DNA of 64,000 nt. It comes from Streptomyces abyssomicinicus. Its GTDB lineage: Bacteria > Actinomycetota > Actinomycetes > Streptomycetales > Streptomycetaceae. A model generated the notes under the pieces. It did no database searches and was not told the DNA's origin. It saw only the letters and a program-made list of their open reading frames with translations. The stretch spans positions 1,160,222-1,224,221 of the forward strand of contig NZ_BBZI01000005.1 in NCBI RefSeq assembly GCF_008974245.1. The letters are read 5' to 3'. The translations under genes and the position numbers were made by a program. Positions 1 to 8,698 of the stretch are shown here, in pieces; position 1 is the first letter of the stretch; each line of letters starts with the position of its first letter.

Positions 1-1
1 G

Positions 2-1408
2 TCCACCCCCGAGCCCCGGGGAACCGCCGATGCCGGTGAACGGCGCCGACTGCGCACGGTGGTGGCCGCCAGCCTGCTGGGCACCACGATGGAGTGGTAC
101 GACTTCTTCCTCTACAGCACCGCCGCGGGACTGGTGTTCAACAAGCTGTTCTTCCCGACCGGCGACGCCACCGTCGGCACCATGCTCTCCTTCGCCACCT
201 TCGCCGCCGGCTTCCTGGCCCGCCCGATCGGCGGTCTCCTGTTCGGCCACATCGGCGACCGGATCGGCAGGCGCCGGACCCTGGCCGTCACCATGGGCCT
301 GATGGGCGGCGCCACCGCGCTCATCGGCGTCCTGCCGACCTATGAGCAGGCGGGGTTGTGGGCGCCGGTGCTCCTGCTGCTGCTGCGGATCGTCCAAGGC
401 GTGGCGCTGGGCGGCGAGTGGGCGGGCGCGGTGCTGCTGTCCATCGAGCACGGCCCGGACGGCCACAAGGGGCGCTTCGGCAGCTTCCCGCAGGTCGGAC
501 TCGCGCTCGGGCTGGCCCTCGGCACCGGCCTGTTCGCCCTGCTGAGCGTCTGGCTCAGTGACGCGGCCTTCTTCGACCACGGATGGCGGGCGGCCTTCCT
601 GGTCAGTCTCCTCCTGGTCGCCGTCGGGATCGCCGTGCGCCTGAAGGTGGACGAGACGCCCGCGTTCCGGGAGGTCGAGCGGCGCCGCACGACGCCCCGG
701 GTCCCGGTCGTCACCCTCTTCAAGGACGCGAGGAGCAGGCGGCACACCCTCCTCGGGATGCTCGCACGGTGGGGTGAGGGCGCCGCGTTCAACACCTGGG
801 GCGTCTTCGCCATCGCCTACGCCACCACGGAACTCGGCCTGCCCCGCACACCGGTGCTGCTCGGCGTCACCGTGGCCGCCATGGTGATGGCCGCGCTGAT
901 ACCGCTCTCCGGGGTGCTGGTCGACCGGCAGGGGGCACGCCGGACGTACCTGGTGGGCATGGTGCTGTTCGGGGTCAGCGTGTTCCCCGCCTTCCTGCTG
1001 TTCGAGGCGGGCGGTACCTGGGCGTTCGGCGCGGCGATGGTCCTCACGCTGGGCGTGGTCCACGCCTACTTCTACGGCGCCCAGGGCACGTTGTTCGCCT
1101 CGCTGTTCCCGGCCGAGGTCCGGTACACCGGCATGTCGTTCGTCTATCAGATGTCCGGCGTCTTCGCCTCCGGCATCACACCGCTGCTGCTGACGACCTT
1201 CCTGGCGGTGGGGAACGGCACACCCTGGATCGCGTGCGGATACCTCGTCCTCACGTCGGTGGTCAGTGCCGTCGCGACCTGGCGCATCCGCAGTGCGGAC
1301 CTGCACCTGGCCACCGGCACGGACCGGGCGGCGGGCGTCGCGGGGTCTCCGGACGGCCCGGGCGCGGGCGGGCGGGGCAACCACGTCCAGCTCGTTGCGG
1401 GCTCGTGA
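2..1408 (+). CDS. MFS transporter, metabolite:H+ symporter (MHS) type, 5' partial
   Basis: Inner-membrane secondary transporter for a small organic acid or similar metabolite. The substrate cannot be read from sequence. The reading frame is open to the window edge, so the true start lies upstream. The first visible Met codon, at 59, is already inside the conserved start of TM1 ([10 protein letters not shown], typical of MHS/sugar-transporter-like permeases). The loop 2-3 signature is present ([12 protein letters not shown]), as are a second half with VDRQGARR and about 12 hydrophobic segments. A hydrophilic Gly/Ala-rich tail ends the protein. A sulfur-type leader peptide and a tauD-like gene follow after the stop. 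That may hint at co-use of an organosulfur substrate, but the leader lies between them, so a shared transcript is not required. Confidence 0.85.
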   Translation, partial: STPEPRGTADAGERRRLRTVVAASLLGTTMEWYDFFLYSTAAGLVFNKLFFPTGDATVGTMLSFATFAAGFLARPIGGLLFGHIGDRIGRRRTLAVTMGLMGGATALIGVLPTYEQAGLWAPVLLLLLRIVQGVALGGEWAGAVLLSIEHGPDGHKGRFGSFPQVGLALGLALGTGLFALLSVWLSDAAFFDHGWRAAFLVSLLLVAVGIAVRLKVDETPAFREVERRRTTPRVPVVTLFKDARSRRHTLLGMLARWGEGAAFNTWGVFAIAYATTELGLPRTPVLLGVTVAAMVMAALIPLSGVLVDRQGARRTYLVGMVLFGVSVFPAFLLFEAGGTWAFGAAMVLTLGVVHAYFYGAQGTLFASLFPAEVRYTGMSFVYQMSGVFASGITPLLLTTFLAVGNGTPWIACGYLVLTSVVSAVATWRIRSADLHLATGTDRAAGVAGSPDGPGAGGRGNHVQLVAGS

Positions 1409-1712
1409 AGCCGGACGGGGCATCCTTGACCGGCCCGCTCCGGGTCACCATGCTCGTGGCCATGACCGCGACGACCTTTCTCGTGACGCGGCTCCACGTC
1501 GACCTGGGGCGCCTCGCCTCGGCGGCGTGTCGAGTGCGCTGACGCTCGCGCATCCCGCGGGCCGCGCGCCGCTGCGCGCGATCGCCCCGTCCCCTTCCTT
1601 CCGTCCCGGCGCCGGTCCGTTCCGCGCCCCGGGACGCCCGCTCCCCGTGCCCCGTGCCCCTGCTCGTGCATCCCGCGGCGCGGGCGGGGCCGCACCCGGT
1701 GAAAGGAATGCC
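1409..1712 (+). other. Intergenic leader region between transporter and tauD-like gene
   Basis: A 304-bp gap that holds the leader peptide (1462-1542) and then about 170 bp of GC-rich DNA with repeated CATCCCGCGG near 1550 and 1670. I see no T-tract terminator and no second ORF with good codon use. The ribosome-binding site of the next gene (GAAAGGA, 1701-1707) ends the gap. Confidence 0.5.
1462..1542 (+). CDS. Cysteine-containing leader peptide upstream of tauD-like gene
   Basis: This 26-residue ORF ends in [17 protein letters not shown]. It matches the short actinobacterial 'putative leader peptide' pattern R-x-H-V-D-L-x-R-x-x-S-A-x-C-R. From family knowledge, such peptides precede sulfur-metabolism genes and are thought to couple translation of late Cys codons to expression downstream. 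The Cys codon (TGT, 1528-1530) is four codons from the stop. An in-frame ATG at 1450 is an alternative start. The stop lies 170 bp before the dioxygenase start, leaving room for an attenuator. A second copy of the motif lies at 19462-19557 before a sulfatase. The pattern match is direct; the regulatory role is inference. Confidence 0.72.
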   Translation: MTATTFLVTRLHVDLGRLASAACRVR

Positions 1713-2753
1713 ATGACGTCCACCGCATCCACACCCGCGTCCGCCTCCGCCTCCGCCTCCGCGTCCGCCTCCGCGTCTGTCTCCGCTCCCGCTCCCGTTC
1801 CCGCCTCCGCACCCGGCACCGCACAGGTCGTCGTCGAGAAGGTCGGCGGCCGTATCGGCGCCGTGATCTCCGGCGTCCGCCTCGGCGGCGGCCTGGACGA
1901 GCGGACCGTGGCCGCGGTCCGGGCCGCCGTCCTCGAGCACAAGGTCGTCTTCCTCCGCGGCCAGCACCACCTCGACGCCGCGGGCCACGAGGCGTTCGGG
2001 AGGCTCCTGGGCGAGCTGGTCGCCCACCCCACCGTGCCGTCGGTGGACGGCCGTTACGCCCTTGGCATCGACAACGAGCACGGCGGGCGCGCCAACCAGT
2101 GGCACACCGACGTGACCTTCGTCCCCGCCTACCCGGCCTTCTCCATCCTCCGCGCCGAGGTGACCCCGCCCTACGGAGGCAACACCCTGTGGGCCAACAC
2201 CGCGGCGGCCTACGCCGAACTCCCCGAGCCGCTGCGGACGCTGGCCGACGGCCTGCGCGGGGTGCACACCAACGACTACGACTACGCCGCCGTCCGCCCG
2301 GGCACCGTCCCGGCCCGACTGCTGGAGCACCGACGGGTGTTCACGTCGATCACGTTCCGCACCGAGCACCCGGTGGTGCGGGTGCACCCGGAGACCGGTG
2401 AACGCACGCTGATCCTCGGCAACTTCCTGCAGAGGTTCGCCGGCCTCGACGGCCGTGACTCGCGTGCCCTCTACGGCATCCTCCAGTCGCACGTCGAACG
2501 GCCGGAGAACACCGTGCGCTGGCAGTGGCGCGCCGGCGACGTCGCCATCTGGGACAACCGGGCCACCCAGCACTACGGCGTGGACGACTCCGACGACCAC
2601 GAACGGACCCTCCGCAGGGTCACGGTCGACGGTGACGTGCCGGTGGGCGTGGACGGCCGCCGCTCGGTGCTGATCGAGCCGCAGTCCGTCCCCGAGCCGG
2701 GCTACGGCATCGCCTCCGGCGCCTCCACGGACGGGGTGCTGGCGGAGGTCTGA
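1713..2753 (+). CDS. TauD/TfdA-family Fe(II)/2-oxoglutarate dioxygenase
   Basis: Probable sulfonate or related dioxygenase: oxidises its substrate with O2 and 2-oxoglutarate, releasing sulfite when the substrate is a sulfonate such as taurine. Of 346 residues, the first ~35 are a low-complexity Ala-Ser/Ala-Pro run. The catalytic jelly-roll follows. The iron triad is visible: H131-x-D133 (in QWHTDVTF) and H287 (in ATQHYGVDD), with Arg301/302 placed to bind 2-oxoglutarate. The ATG at 1713 is chosen because GAAAGGA lies 5 nt upstream; the frame is open further upstream but without family homology. The Cys leader peptide upstream supports a sulfur-scavenging role. Exact substrate unknown; other family members act on aryloxyacetates or alkylsulfates. 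Confidence 0.85.
   Translation: MTSTASTPASASASASASASASVSAPAPVPASAPGTAQVVVEKVGGRIGAVISGVRLGGGLDERTVAAVRAAVLEHKVVFLRGQHHLDAAGHEAFGRLLGELVAHPTVPSVDGRYALGIDNEHGGRANQWHTDVTFVPAYPAFSILRAEVTPPYGGNTLWANTAAAYAELPEPLRTLADGLRGVHTNDYDYAAVRPGTVPARLLEHRRVFTSITFRTEHPVVRVHPETGERTLILGNFLQRFAGLDGRDSRALYGILQSHVERPENTVRWQWRAGDVAIWDNRATQHYGVDDSDDHERTLRRVTVDGDVPVGVDGRRSVLIEPQSVPEPGYGIASGASTDGVLAEV
1737..1778 (+). repeat. Seven-copy GCSTCY hexamer repeat coding (Ala-Ser)7
   Basis: Codons 9-22 of the dioxygenase gene alternate Ala (GCG/GCC) and Ser (TCC/TCT), giving seven near-identical 6-bp units. The run is in frame and length changes of 6 bp would be tolerated. It probably arose by slippage and encodes a flexible N-terminal extension that standard TauD proteins lack. 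Confidence 0.8.
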
Positions 2754-2808
2754 GGCACCTCGCTCCGCCGCCCCTGCCCGGTTCCGCCCCTGCCCGGTTC
2801 CGCCCCTG

Positions 2809-2842
2809 CCCCGGTTCCGCCCGTGCCCAGGCGGAACCGGGG
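2809..2842 (+). terminator. Stem-loop terminator after the dioxygenase gene
   Basis: Perfect 13-bp arms (CCCCGGTTCCGCC at 2809-2821 and its complement at 2830-2842) around an 8-nt loop, 56 bp past the stop. It is preceded by three tandem copies of a ~16-bp CCCCTGCCCGGTTCCG unit, each of which carries the left arm. There is no T-tract, as is usual for high-GC terminators. Confidence 0.7.
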
Positions 2843-2878
2843 CACGGGCGGGGCGGCGCCGATCGTACGATGACCCGC

Positions 2879-3343
2879 ATGGCCTCTCCGGAAAGCGGTG
2901 CGTGCGCAGGTGGCGGGACGAGCCGGATCCGGAGCCGCAGGCGCCTCGCCGCGGCCGTGGCCGCGGCGGTGACCGTCGGCGCGGGGCTGGGCCTCAGGGC
3001 CGCGATGACGGGAGACGTCGCCAAGTACGGCGGGGACGCCCTATATACCTTGTTGATCGTCGCGCTGGTCGTCCTGGTGGCTCCCTCGGTGACGGCGCGG
3101 AAGGCCGCCGCGGTCGCGCTGGCCTTGAGCTGGGGCGTCGAGTTCCTGCAACTCAGCGGCGTACCGGCGGAACTGTCCCGGCACAGCGTGGCGGCTCGCC
3201 TGGTGCTCGGTTCCACCTTCGGCCCGCAGGATCTCCTCTGGTACACGGTCGGCGCGCTGGGCGGGTGGGGGCTGGTCGCGTGGTCCCGCCGGCCGGTGGC
3301 CGGCCGAGCGGTGACCAGCCGGGGGCGATCCCTCGGGCGGTGA
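2879..3343 (+). CDS. DUF2809-family membrane protein
   Basis: Small integral membrane protein of 154 residues with about four hydrophobic segments. The family pattern is visible: a GDALYTLLI segment, then SWGVEFLQL, then VLGSTFGPQDLLWYTVGALGGW, which matches DUF2809 (function unknown; VanZ-like in topology). I prefer ATG 2879, because a TACGAT -10-like hexamer (2866-2871) lies 7 nt upstream. That would give a leaderless mRNA. ATG 2870 in the same frame would add three residues. The perfect palindrome ATCGTACGAT (2862-2871) overlaps this -10 and could be an operator. No functional partner among the neighbours. Confidence 0.72.
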   Translation: MASPESGACAGGGTSRIRSRRRLAAAVAAAVTVGAGLGLRAAMTGDVAKYGGDALYTLLIVALVVLVAPSVTARKAAAVALALSWGVEFLQLSGVPAELSRHSVAARLVLGSTFGPQDLLWYTVGALGGWGLVAWSRRPVAGRAVTSRGRSLGR

Positions 3344-3406
3344 TCAGCCGAGTGGTGATCCGCCGCGCCCGGTCTGTCCGGAGGGACGCCGGGTAGGCGC
3401 AGCGTC

Positions 3407-4300
3407 ATGGGCGACATCCTCGTGGGCACGTGTTCGTGGACCGACAAGGCTTTGGTCGGCAGCGGCTGGTACCCGGTGGGGCGGCGGGACGCCGAGGGGC
3501 GGCTGCGGTACTACGCCGAGCGGTTCCCGGTCGTGGAGGTGGACTCCTCGTACTACGCCCTCCCCGGCGAGCGGAACAGCCGGCTCTGGGCGGAGCGGAC
3601 GCCGGACGGGTTCGTCTTCGACGTGAAGGCGTTCTCCCTGCTGACCGGGCACCCCACCCGTGCCGCGGTGATGCCGCACGGCTTGCCGGCCGACGCCCGC
3701 GACCCCGGCGTGCTCGACGAGGTGTGGGCGCTCTTCACGCGAGGGGTCGCCCCGCTGCGGCAGGCCGGGCGGCTGGGCGGTGTGCTCTTCCAGTTCCCGC
3801 CGTGGTTCCGGCCCGGCGCGCGGGCGGAGGCGTTCCTCGAGGACACCGCCCGGCGCACCGAAGGCTGGCCCCTGGCCGTGGAGTTCCGGCACCCGGCATG
3901 GTGGCGGGAGGAGCGGGCGGGGGCCACCCGAGCCCTGCTCGCGCGGTACGGCATGGCGGCGGTGGCGGTGGACATGACGCAGGAGCTGCCCTCGTCCATC
4001 CCGCCGGTCACCCCCGTGACCTCCCCGCGCCTGGCCGTCGTGCGCTTCCACGGACGCAGCGCCGCCTGGGGCACCGGCAGCAAGGAGGACCGGTTCCGGC
4101 ACGGCTACGGCGAAGCGGAACTCGTGGCGTGGCTGCCGCGGTTGCGCGCCCTCGCCGAGCGGGTGGGGCGGGTGCACGTCCTGTTCAACAACTGCTGCGG
4201 GGACGCGGCGGTACGGGCCGCCGAGAGCATGGCGCGTCTGCTGGGATCCCGGACCTCGGCCCCGCCCGCCCGGGCGAGGACGGCACCGTCCGGCACCTGA
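3407..4300 (+). CDS. DUF72 (YecE-like) family protein
   Basis: A 297-residue protein with the DUF72 TIM-barrel signature: GTCSWTD near the N-terminus, FPVVEVDSSYYALP, FDVKAFSLLTGHPT, VLFQFPPWF, VEFRHPAWW and a C-terminal LFNNCCGDAAV where the family has an NN-x-x-x-x-A motif. It is a cytosolic protein whose biochemical role is not settled in the family. The length is normal. It stands as a single gene; after the stop a short direct repeat (GTCCGGCACCTGACG) is present. Identification at family level is firm, function is not. Confidence 0.9.
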   Translation: MGDILVGTCSWTDKALVGSGWYPVGRRDAEGRLRYYAERFPVVEVDSSYYALPGERNSRLWAERTPDGFVFDVKAFSLLTGHPTRAAVMPHGLPADARDPGVLDEVWALFTRGVAPLRQAGRLGGVLFQFPPWFRPGARAEAFLEDTARRTEGWPLAVEFRHPAWWREERAGATRALLARYGMAAVAVDMTQELPSSIPPVTPVTSPRLAVVRFHGRSAAWGTGSKEDRFRHGYGEAELVAWLPRLRALAERVGRVHVLFNNCCGDAAVRAAESMARLLGSRTSAPPARARTAPSGT

Positions 4301-4370
4301 CGCGGCTGTCCGGCACCTGACGGTGCCGTCCGCCGGCCCGGCTGTCGGTGGGGTGGGGTGCAATGGACGT

Positions 4371-5045
4371 GTGACCGCACACGATGTGGCCCGGGCGCTG
4401 CCGGGCATCGAGAACCTGCGCGACCACTGCCGTGGCCTCGCGACGCTGGACGCCGTGCTCTGCCCGGAGTGGGCCTGGCGGTACCACTCCTTCGACGTCT
4501 CCTGGGGAGCGGGCGGACAACTGGCGTCGATGCGGGACGGCATGGGCAGCGAGTACGCGATCGTGTTCTCGGCGGCCGGCGCCTACGCCAGGGGCTTCGA
4601 CCACCGGTCGCTGATGAGTCCGTACGCGCGGCCGGACGTCCCCGCGGTGTGGCCCGGGGTGCTCGACGAGATACCGGACGTCTTCCGCGCGTACGTCACC
4701 GAGCCCGCTTTCTGCGACGAGCGCGGTGTCCCCACCGTCACCTGCTGCCTGTGGCGCAGGACCGGCGACTCCGCCTGGCGGACCGGCGCCGTCGACCACC
4801 CCGAGGGCGGCGACGACGACCCGGACGGCGCCGACCACCTCTTCGCGCTCCTGGTCGACCGCTCGCCGGAGGCATACGCGGCATGGGCGTCCGACTACTT
4901 CGAGATGCCCGTCGACGTGGACGCCGTCCGTGCCGTGCTGGAGCTGCGCCCGCTGACGCCGGAAATCGTCGCCGCGCTCAACCCCGAGATCGCGTTCGCC
5001 GACCTCGGGGAGGACCTCGCGGCCATCGGCTACCCGACGACTTGA
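4371..5045 (+). CDS. Conserved hypothetical protein
   Basis: A 224-residue acidic soluble protein with no signal peptide or membrane segment. It begins VTAHDVARALPGIENLRDHC. I do not recognise a named domain. The sequence has actinobacterial codon use throughout and ends with acidic and hydrophobic helices (PEIAFADLGEDLAAIGYP). GTG 4371 is chosen as start since upstream codons back to 4323 are Gly/Pro-rich and non-homologous in appearance. It resembles uncharacterised Streptomyces proteins that may act as SMI1/KNR4-like or immunity-type factors, but I cannot show this. Confidence 0.65.
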   Translation: MTAHDVARALPGIENLRDHCRGLATLDAVLCPEWAWRYHSFDVSWGAGGQLASMRDGMGSEYAIVFSAAGAYARGFDHRSLMSPYARPDVPAVWPGVLDEIPDVFRAYVTEPAFCDERGVPTVTCCLWRRTGDSAWRTGAVDHPEGGDDDPDGADHLFALLVDRSPEAYAAWASDYFEMPVDVDAVRAVLELRPLTPEIVAALNPEIAFADLGEDLAAIGYPTT

Positions 5046-5106
5046 CCCGCCGGGCGGCGAGGACGGTGCCGCCGGCGGTCTCCTTCACGACGGCCCGGGA
5101 GTGGGA

Positions 5107-5562
5107 ATGGAACAGGGAGTCTTCGAGTCCGTCAGGTACGCCGCTGTGTGCCAGGACTGCGGTGCGGAGCTGGAGTGCCGGGGAGTCCAGGCCCTGGTGG
5201 ATGGCCGGTTGCGCTGGGACGTCGAGTCGACCTGTTCCACCTGCGGGTTCGCGGTGGCCGTGTGCGGTGGTGCGATGCCGGCGGAACGGCGGGAGCAGAT
5301 GCTCTCCCACCATGGACCCGTCTGGCTGCGGGTGAGCGCCCCGCCGTCGAAGAGCGTCGTCATCATGCGCGTGCTGCGGACCGAGCTCGGCATCGGCCTG
5401 ACGGACGCCCGGGCTGCGCTGCGCCGTGTGCTGGATGGTGACTACTCAGGAACGCTTCCCGAGGTGGAGCATTTGGCTCGCGCGCTGCGGAAATCCGGCA
5501 TCGCTGCTGTAGCTACTCGCACTCGCTCAGCCTTTGGCCAGGGCCTTCCCGACGGCGTCTGA
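5107..5562 (+). CDS. Zinc-ribbon-like protein with L7/L12 C-terminal-like domain
   Basis: A 151-residue hypothetical protein. The N-terminal half has two CxxC pairs (CQDC and CSTC) that could bind one zinc. The C-terminal half (VIMRVLRTELGIGLTDARAALRRVL) looks like the C-terminal fold of ribosomal protein L7/L12, a pattern seen in several Streptomyces proteins of unknown role. The ATG at 5107 is preceded by GGGAG with 5-nt spacing; GTG 5101 overlaps that site. It could mediate protein-protein contacts at the ribosome or elsewhere (speculative). Confidence 0.62.
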   Translation: MEQGVFESVRYAAVCQDCGAELECRGVQALVDGRLRWDVESTCSTCGFAVAVCGGAMPAERREQMLSHHGPVWLRVSAPPSKSVVIMRVLRTELGIGLTDARAALRRVLDGDYSGTLPEVEHLARALRKSGIAAVATRTRSAFGQGLPDGV

Positions 5563-5598
5563 CCTGGTGGTGCCCGCTCGGCCGTCCAGCGGCTGCCG

Positions 5599-5880
5599 TC
5601 AGCCGAACGAGGTGTCGGTACGGATCATGAAGGAAGTGCAGCCGTCATGCTCGAAGCGCACCTGTCCGTCGAACCTCGACCCGGCGTGAGTGCAGGCGCC
5701 CCAGTCCCGCCCCAACTGCCCTCTCAGGCCGATCCAGAAGCGGCACCCACCACACTGCTCGTCATACCACTCCTCCCGGTAGTCGCGCGCTCCGGTCGGC
5801 CTGTTCAGCCCGCGCAGCCATCGCTCGTGCACCCCGTCGTTGTGTCCAGGGTCGTCCCCCGTCCAAGGCCCGCTGGGCAT
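5599..5880 (-). CDS. Short DUF3027-like protein
   Basis: A 93-residue protein whose core YREEWYDEQCGGCRFWI...DWGACTHAGSRFDGQVRFEHDGC matches the cysteine-containing C-terminal segment of actinobacterial DUF3027 proteins, here standing alone. The CGGC plus two later Cys (ACTHA, DGC) could bind a metal. The ATG at 5880 is chosen because the minus strand has GGGAGGT about 10 nt before it; upstream in-frame codons are Arg/Ser-rich shadow. Convergent with the preceding gene; no operon partner. Function unknown. Confidence 0.72.
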   Translation of the reverse strand: MPSGPWTGDDPGHNDGVHERWLRGLNRPTGARDYREEWYDEQCGGCRFWIGLRGQLGRDWGACTHAGSRFDGQVRFEHDGCTSFMIRTDTSFG

Positions 5881-6182
5881 AAGTCGACCTCCCTCACTCC
5901 CCTTTGGACAGATCCAGAGGATACGTGGGAGGACCACGGATGACCTGCGCGACTGAACTTCCCGTTCCCGTCCGCCGTGGCGGCCGGTCTTCGACGGTCC
6001 TGTCCCTGAGGGATCCGGAGCTGCTGGAGCAGCGCGCCTGGGGAGCTGCCCGGAGACAACCACCCCGCGAGGCGCTGACCGACCGGTCTCCGCCTCGCGG
6101 GGCGGCTGCCTCCGCCGCACGGGGGAGGGGGATCGCCGGTGGGCAGGACGTGGGCGGGGCGCTCGGGCGGGAGTGTGGAGCC

Positions 6183-6587
6183 ATGAGGCGAACTCCTGTG
6201 ACCGCTCCGGCCGTTGCCGTCGGCCCCACTCCCGCCCGCCGGCTGCTGCGCGCCACCGCCGTCGTCGCCTGCCTGCCCTGTCTCGGCCTCAAGGCCGCCT
6301 GGATCGCCGGGAGCCGGGTCGGCATCCCCGACGGCAGCGCACTGCTGGACCACCGGGTGGCCATGGCCCTCGCCAACGGGCTGTCCATGCTGCTGGACAG
6401 CGGCGTGATCGTGCTGGCGCTGGTGCTGACCCGGCCCTGGGGCCGGCGGGTGCCCGCGTGGGCGCCGGCGCTCCCGGCGTGGGGCGCCACGGGGCTGCTG
6501 GCGCCGATCATGGCCGGGTACCCGCTGCAGCTCGTCGCGCGGGCACCGAGATCGCCGGGCGCATGCGCGTGGGACCGGCCACGGTGA
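6183..6587 (+). pseudogene. 5' remnant of a membrane-protein gene, fused to a regulator tail
   Basis: The first ~120 codons read as a normal multi-pass membrane protein: MRRTPVTAPAVAVG, a TM near residues 22-40, another at 60-80 (LSMLLDSGVIVLALVLT) and AWGATGLLAPIMAGYPLQLVARA. At about 6540-6545 homology stops and a short frame-shifted tail (PRSPGACAWDRPR) follows to the stop at 6587. From the junction on, a different frame codes the end of a LuxR-type regulator. An ancestral deletion therefore removed the 3' part of this gene and the 5' part of the next. Probably non-functional, though the truncated product could still insert in the membrane. Confidence 0.65.
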
Positions 6588-6688
6588 AGACGCACGTGGC
6601 GTCGGTGCTCGCCAAGACCGGCACGCGCGACCGCACCCAGGCGGTGATCCGGGCCTACGAGGCCGGCTTCGCGCGACCGGTGGCATGA
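6542..6688 (+). pseudogene. 3' remnant of a LuxR/NarL-type response regulator
   Basis: The 48 codons read TEIAGRMRVGPATVKTHV...LAKTGTRDRTQAVIRAYEAGF. This is the recognition helix and C-terminal helix of a GerE/LuxR helix-turn-helix domain as found in NarL-family response regulators. There is no receiver domain, no phospho-acceptor Asp and no start codon upstream in frame; the preceding DNA belongs to the membrane-protein remnant. The stop (TGA 6686-6688) is intact. Clear evidence of a deletion between two co-oriented genes. Confidence 0.72.
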
Positions 6689-7104
6689 GCGCGGCGAGAA
6701 GCGGCGCCCGACCCCGGATGCGGCGGGGCCCGCCCGCCGGTGACCTTGGCCGGGGCCGGGGCGGAGCCTGCGGTGGGTGCCGGACCGGACCGGCTGATGT
6801 CCTGCTCCAGGAACGCAGTGAGCGGGGTGCCGTCGTTCCGGAAGCCGACAGGCGCGGTGCCGCGGTGCCGCGGAGAGACGGCGTGCCCACCGCCGAGGGC
6901 TTCGGGCGCGCGGGGCGCCGGGTGAAGGGGAAGCCCGTCGGTTCCGGTGCGAACGCGGCCTGGTATCGGGGCGGGAGAGGCACTAGCGTCCGGCGAGGTA
7001 CACACGTGTACCACCGGCGCAGCGCGGTCGCGCAGTCACGACCGCGCCGCCCCGCGCTGCCCAGCTCCGCTGTCCGCACACGCCCCACCCCACTGGAGCC
7101 GTAC
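6689..7104. other. Intergenic region upstream of the PQQ dehydrogenase
   Basis: 416 bp without a convincing gene. The frame of the next gene is open through most of it, but codon content is Gly/Arg-rich and unlike a protein. It contains an interrupted palindrome at 6997-7012, listed separately. The rest shows nothing I can name; part may be debris of the deletion event just upstream. Confidence 0.5.
6997..7012. promoter_or_regulatory. 16-bp interrupted palindrome, candidate operator
   Basis: GGTACAC and GTGTACC are perfect 7-bp inverted arms around AC, 93 bp before the ATG of the PQQ dehydrogenase. The symmetry and position suit a dimeric repressor (TetR or GntR size). No regulator gene is adjacent, so the cognate protein is unknown. 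Confidence 0.4.
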
Positions 7105-8679
7105 ATGTCCTTACGACGCTTACGTCGCCACCGCTGGATCGGCCTGCTGCTCGCACTGCCGCTGGCCGTGGCGGGACCGCTGTCCCTCCCGGCCTCGTCC
7201 GCGGAGGCCCCGCCCGCCAAGGAGTTACAGACCGCCAAGGAGTTACAGGCCGGCGCCGCGGCGCTGCCGGCCCTCGAGGAGGTCGCCGCCACCACCACCC
7301 AGGTGGCCTACGGCCTCAGACGCCCGACGGCCCTGGTCGCCCCCGACGACGGCACCGGGCGGCTGTTCATCACCGAGAAGTCCGGACGGGTCCGCGTCTA
7401 CCACCCCGACACCGGCCTCTCCTCCACGCCCCTCCTCGACATCGTCGACAAGGTCGACGAGTCCGGCAACGAGCGCGGCCTGCTCGGCATCGCGCTGGCC
7501 CCCGACTTCGCCCGGAGCAAGCAGCTCTACCTGGCCTACACCGCCCTGCCCGACGCCGCGGTCACCCTGGCCCGCTACCACCTCACCGACTCCCGCCTCG
7601 AGGTCCTGCTGCAGCAGCCGCACGCCGAATACAGCAACCACAACGGCGGCCAGCTCGCCTTCGGCCCCGACGGCAAGCTCTACTGGGCGATCGGCGACGG
7701 CGGCGGATCCGGCGACCCGTTCGACACGGGCCAGCGGAAGGACACCCTGCTCGGCAAGATCCTCCGCCTCGACGTGAGCCGCAGCTGCGGCGCGCTGGCG
7801 TACTGCATCCCGCCGGACAACCCCTTCGTCGGCGTCGACGGCGCACGCGGCGAGATCTGGCTCTGGGGCACCCGCAACCCCTGGCGCTTCTCCTTCGACC
7901 ACGCGGACGGATCGATGTGGGTGGCCGACGTCGGCCAGGGCCGGTGGGAGGAGATCACCCACCTGGCGCGCGGCGAGCAGGCCGGAGCCAACCTCGGCTG
8001 GTCCTGCTACGAGGGACCCCAGGTCTTCGACGAGGCCCAGTGCGCGTCCGGCGCGCGCTACACCCCGCAGGACTTCTACTACTCGCCCTACAACGGCAAC
8101 TGCGCGGTCATCGGCGGACACGTCTACCGCGGCCGCCAGTACGCCGACCTCGTCGGCGGCACCTACATCGCCACGGACTACTGCTCGTCCCAGGTCTGGG
8201 CGCTGCGCCCCGACGGCAACGGCGGGTTCCGCCAGGCCGACATCGGTGACATGCCCACCCAGGTGACTGCGGTCGGCACCACCCCGGAGGGCGAGTTCTA
8301 CGTCGTCAACGACCTGCCCGGCGGCCTGCACAAGGTGTCGTTCGAGCGCACCAAGCCGATCTGCAAGGTCGACGTCAAGAAGACCGCCTGGGGCAACGGC
8401 ATGACCGTCGACCTCACGGTCACCAACACGGGGACCACCCCGATCGACGGCTGGTCGCTGCAGTTCGCGCTGCCCTACGGGCAGACCGTCACCTCCGACT
8501 GGAACACCGACATGACCAACCTGGGCGACATCTACACCGCCCCCGACGCCGACCACAACGCGTCGATCCCGCCCGGCGGCTCGGTCACCCTGGGCTACCT
8601 GGTCACCCACACGGGAGACGCCGCCACGCCGGGCCGCTTCCGCCTCAACGAGACCGCCTGCGCACGCACCGGCAGCTGA
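7105..8679 (+). CDS. Secreted PQQ-dependent sugar dehydrogenase with CBM2-like domain
   Basis: Extracellular enzyme that oxidises a sugar using pyrroloquinoline quinone (soluble glucose/sorbosone dehydrogenase fold, six-bladed propeller). Of 524 residues, 1-34 form a Sec signal peptide (RRLRRHRW, hydrophobic core, ASSAEA). Then comes an imperfect KELQ(T/A) duplication (tandem 18-bp repeat). The propeller runs ~60-415, with LRRPTALVAPDDGTGRLFITEKSGRV, HNGGQLAFGPDGKLYWAIGDGG and EIWLWGTRNPWRFSFD. Residues ~420-524 resemble a CBM2-type cellulose-binding module (WGNGMTVDLTVTNTGTTPIDGWSLQF). The module suggests action on or near plant polysaccharide. The start is set by the signal peptide. A 12-bp-arm terminator follows. 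Confidence 0.88.
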   Translation: MSLRRLRRHRWIGLLLALPLAVAGPLSLPASSAEAPPAKELQTAKELQAGAAALPALEEVAATTTQVAYGLRRPTALVAPDDGTGRLFITEKSGRVRVYHPDTGLSSTPLLDIVDKVDESGNERGLLGIALAPDFARSKQLYLAYTALPDAAVTLARYHLTDSRLEVLLQQPHAEYSNHNGGQLAFGPDGKLYWAIGDGGGSGDPFDTGQRKDTLLGKILRLDVSRSCGALAYCIPPDNPFVGVDGARGEIWLWGTRNPWRFSFDHADGSMWVADVGQGRWEEITHLARGEQAGANLGWSCYEGPQVFDEAQCASGARYTPQDFYYSPYNGNCAVIGGHVYRGRQYADLVGGTYIATDYCSSQVWALRPDGNGGFRQADIGDMPTQVTAVGTTPEGEFYVVNDLPGGLHKVSFERTKPICKVDVKKTAWGNGMTVDLTVTNTGTTPIDGWSLQFALPYGQTVTSDWNTDMTNLGDIYTAPDADHNASIPPGGSVTLGYLVTHTGDAATPGRFRLNETACARTGS

Positions 8680-8698
8680 CCCGCCGCTGAACGCGCAC

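Noticed and set aside
6542..6688. Translational fusion of membrane and regulator genes by frameshifting
   Set aside because: The junction lacks a slippery site and both partners lack their other halves; deletion is simpler.
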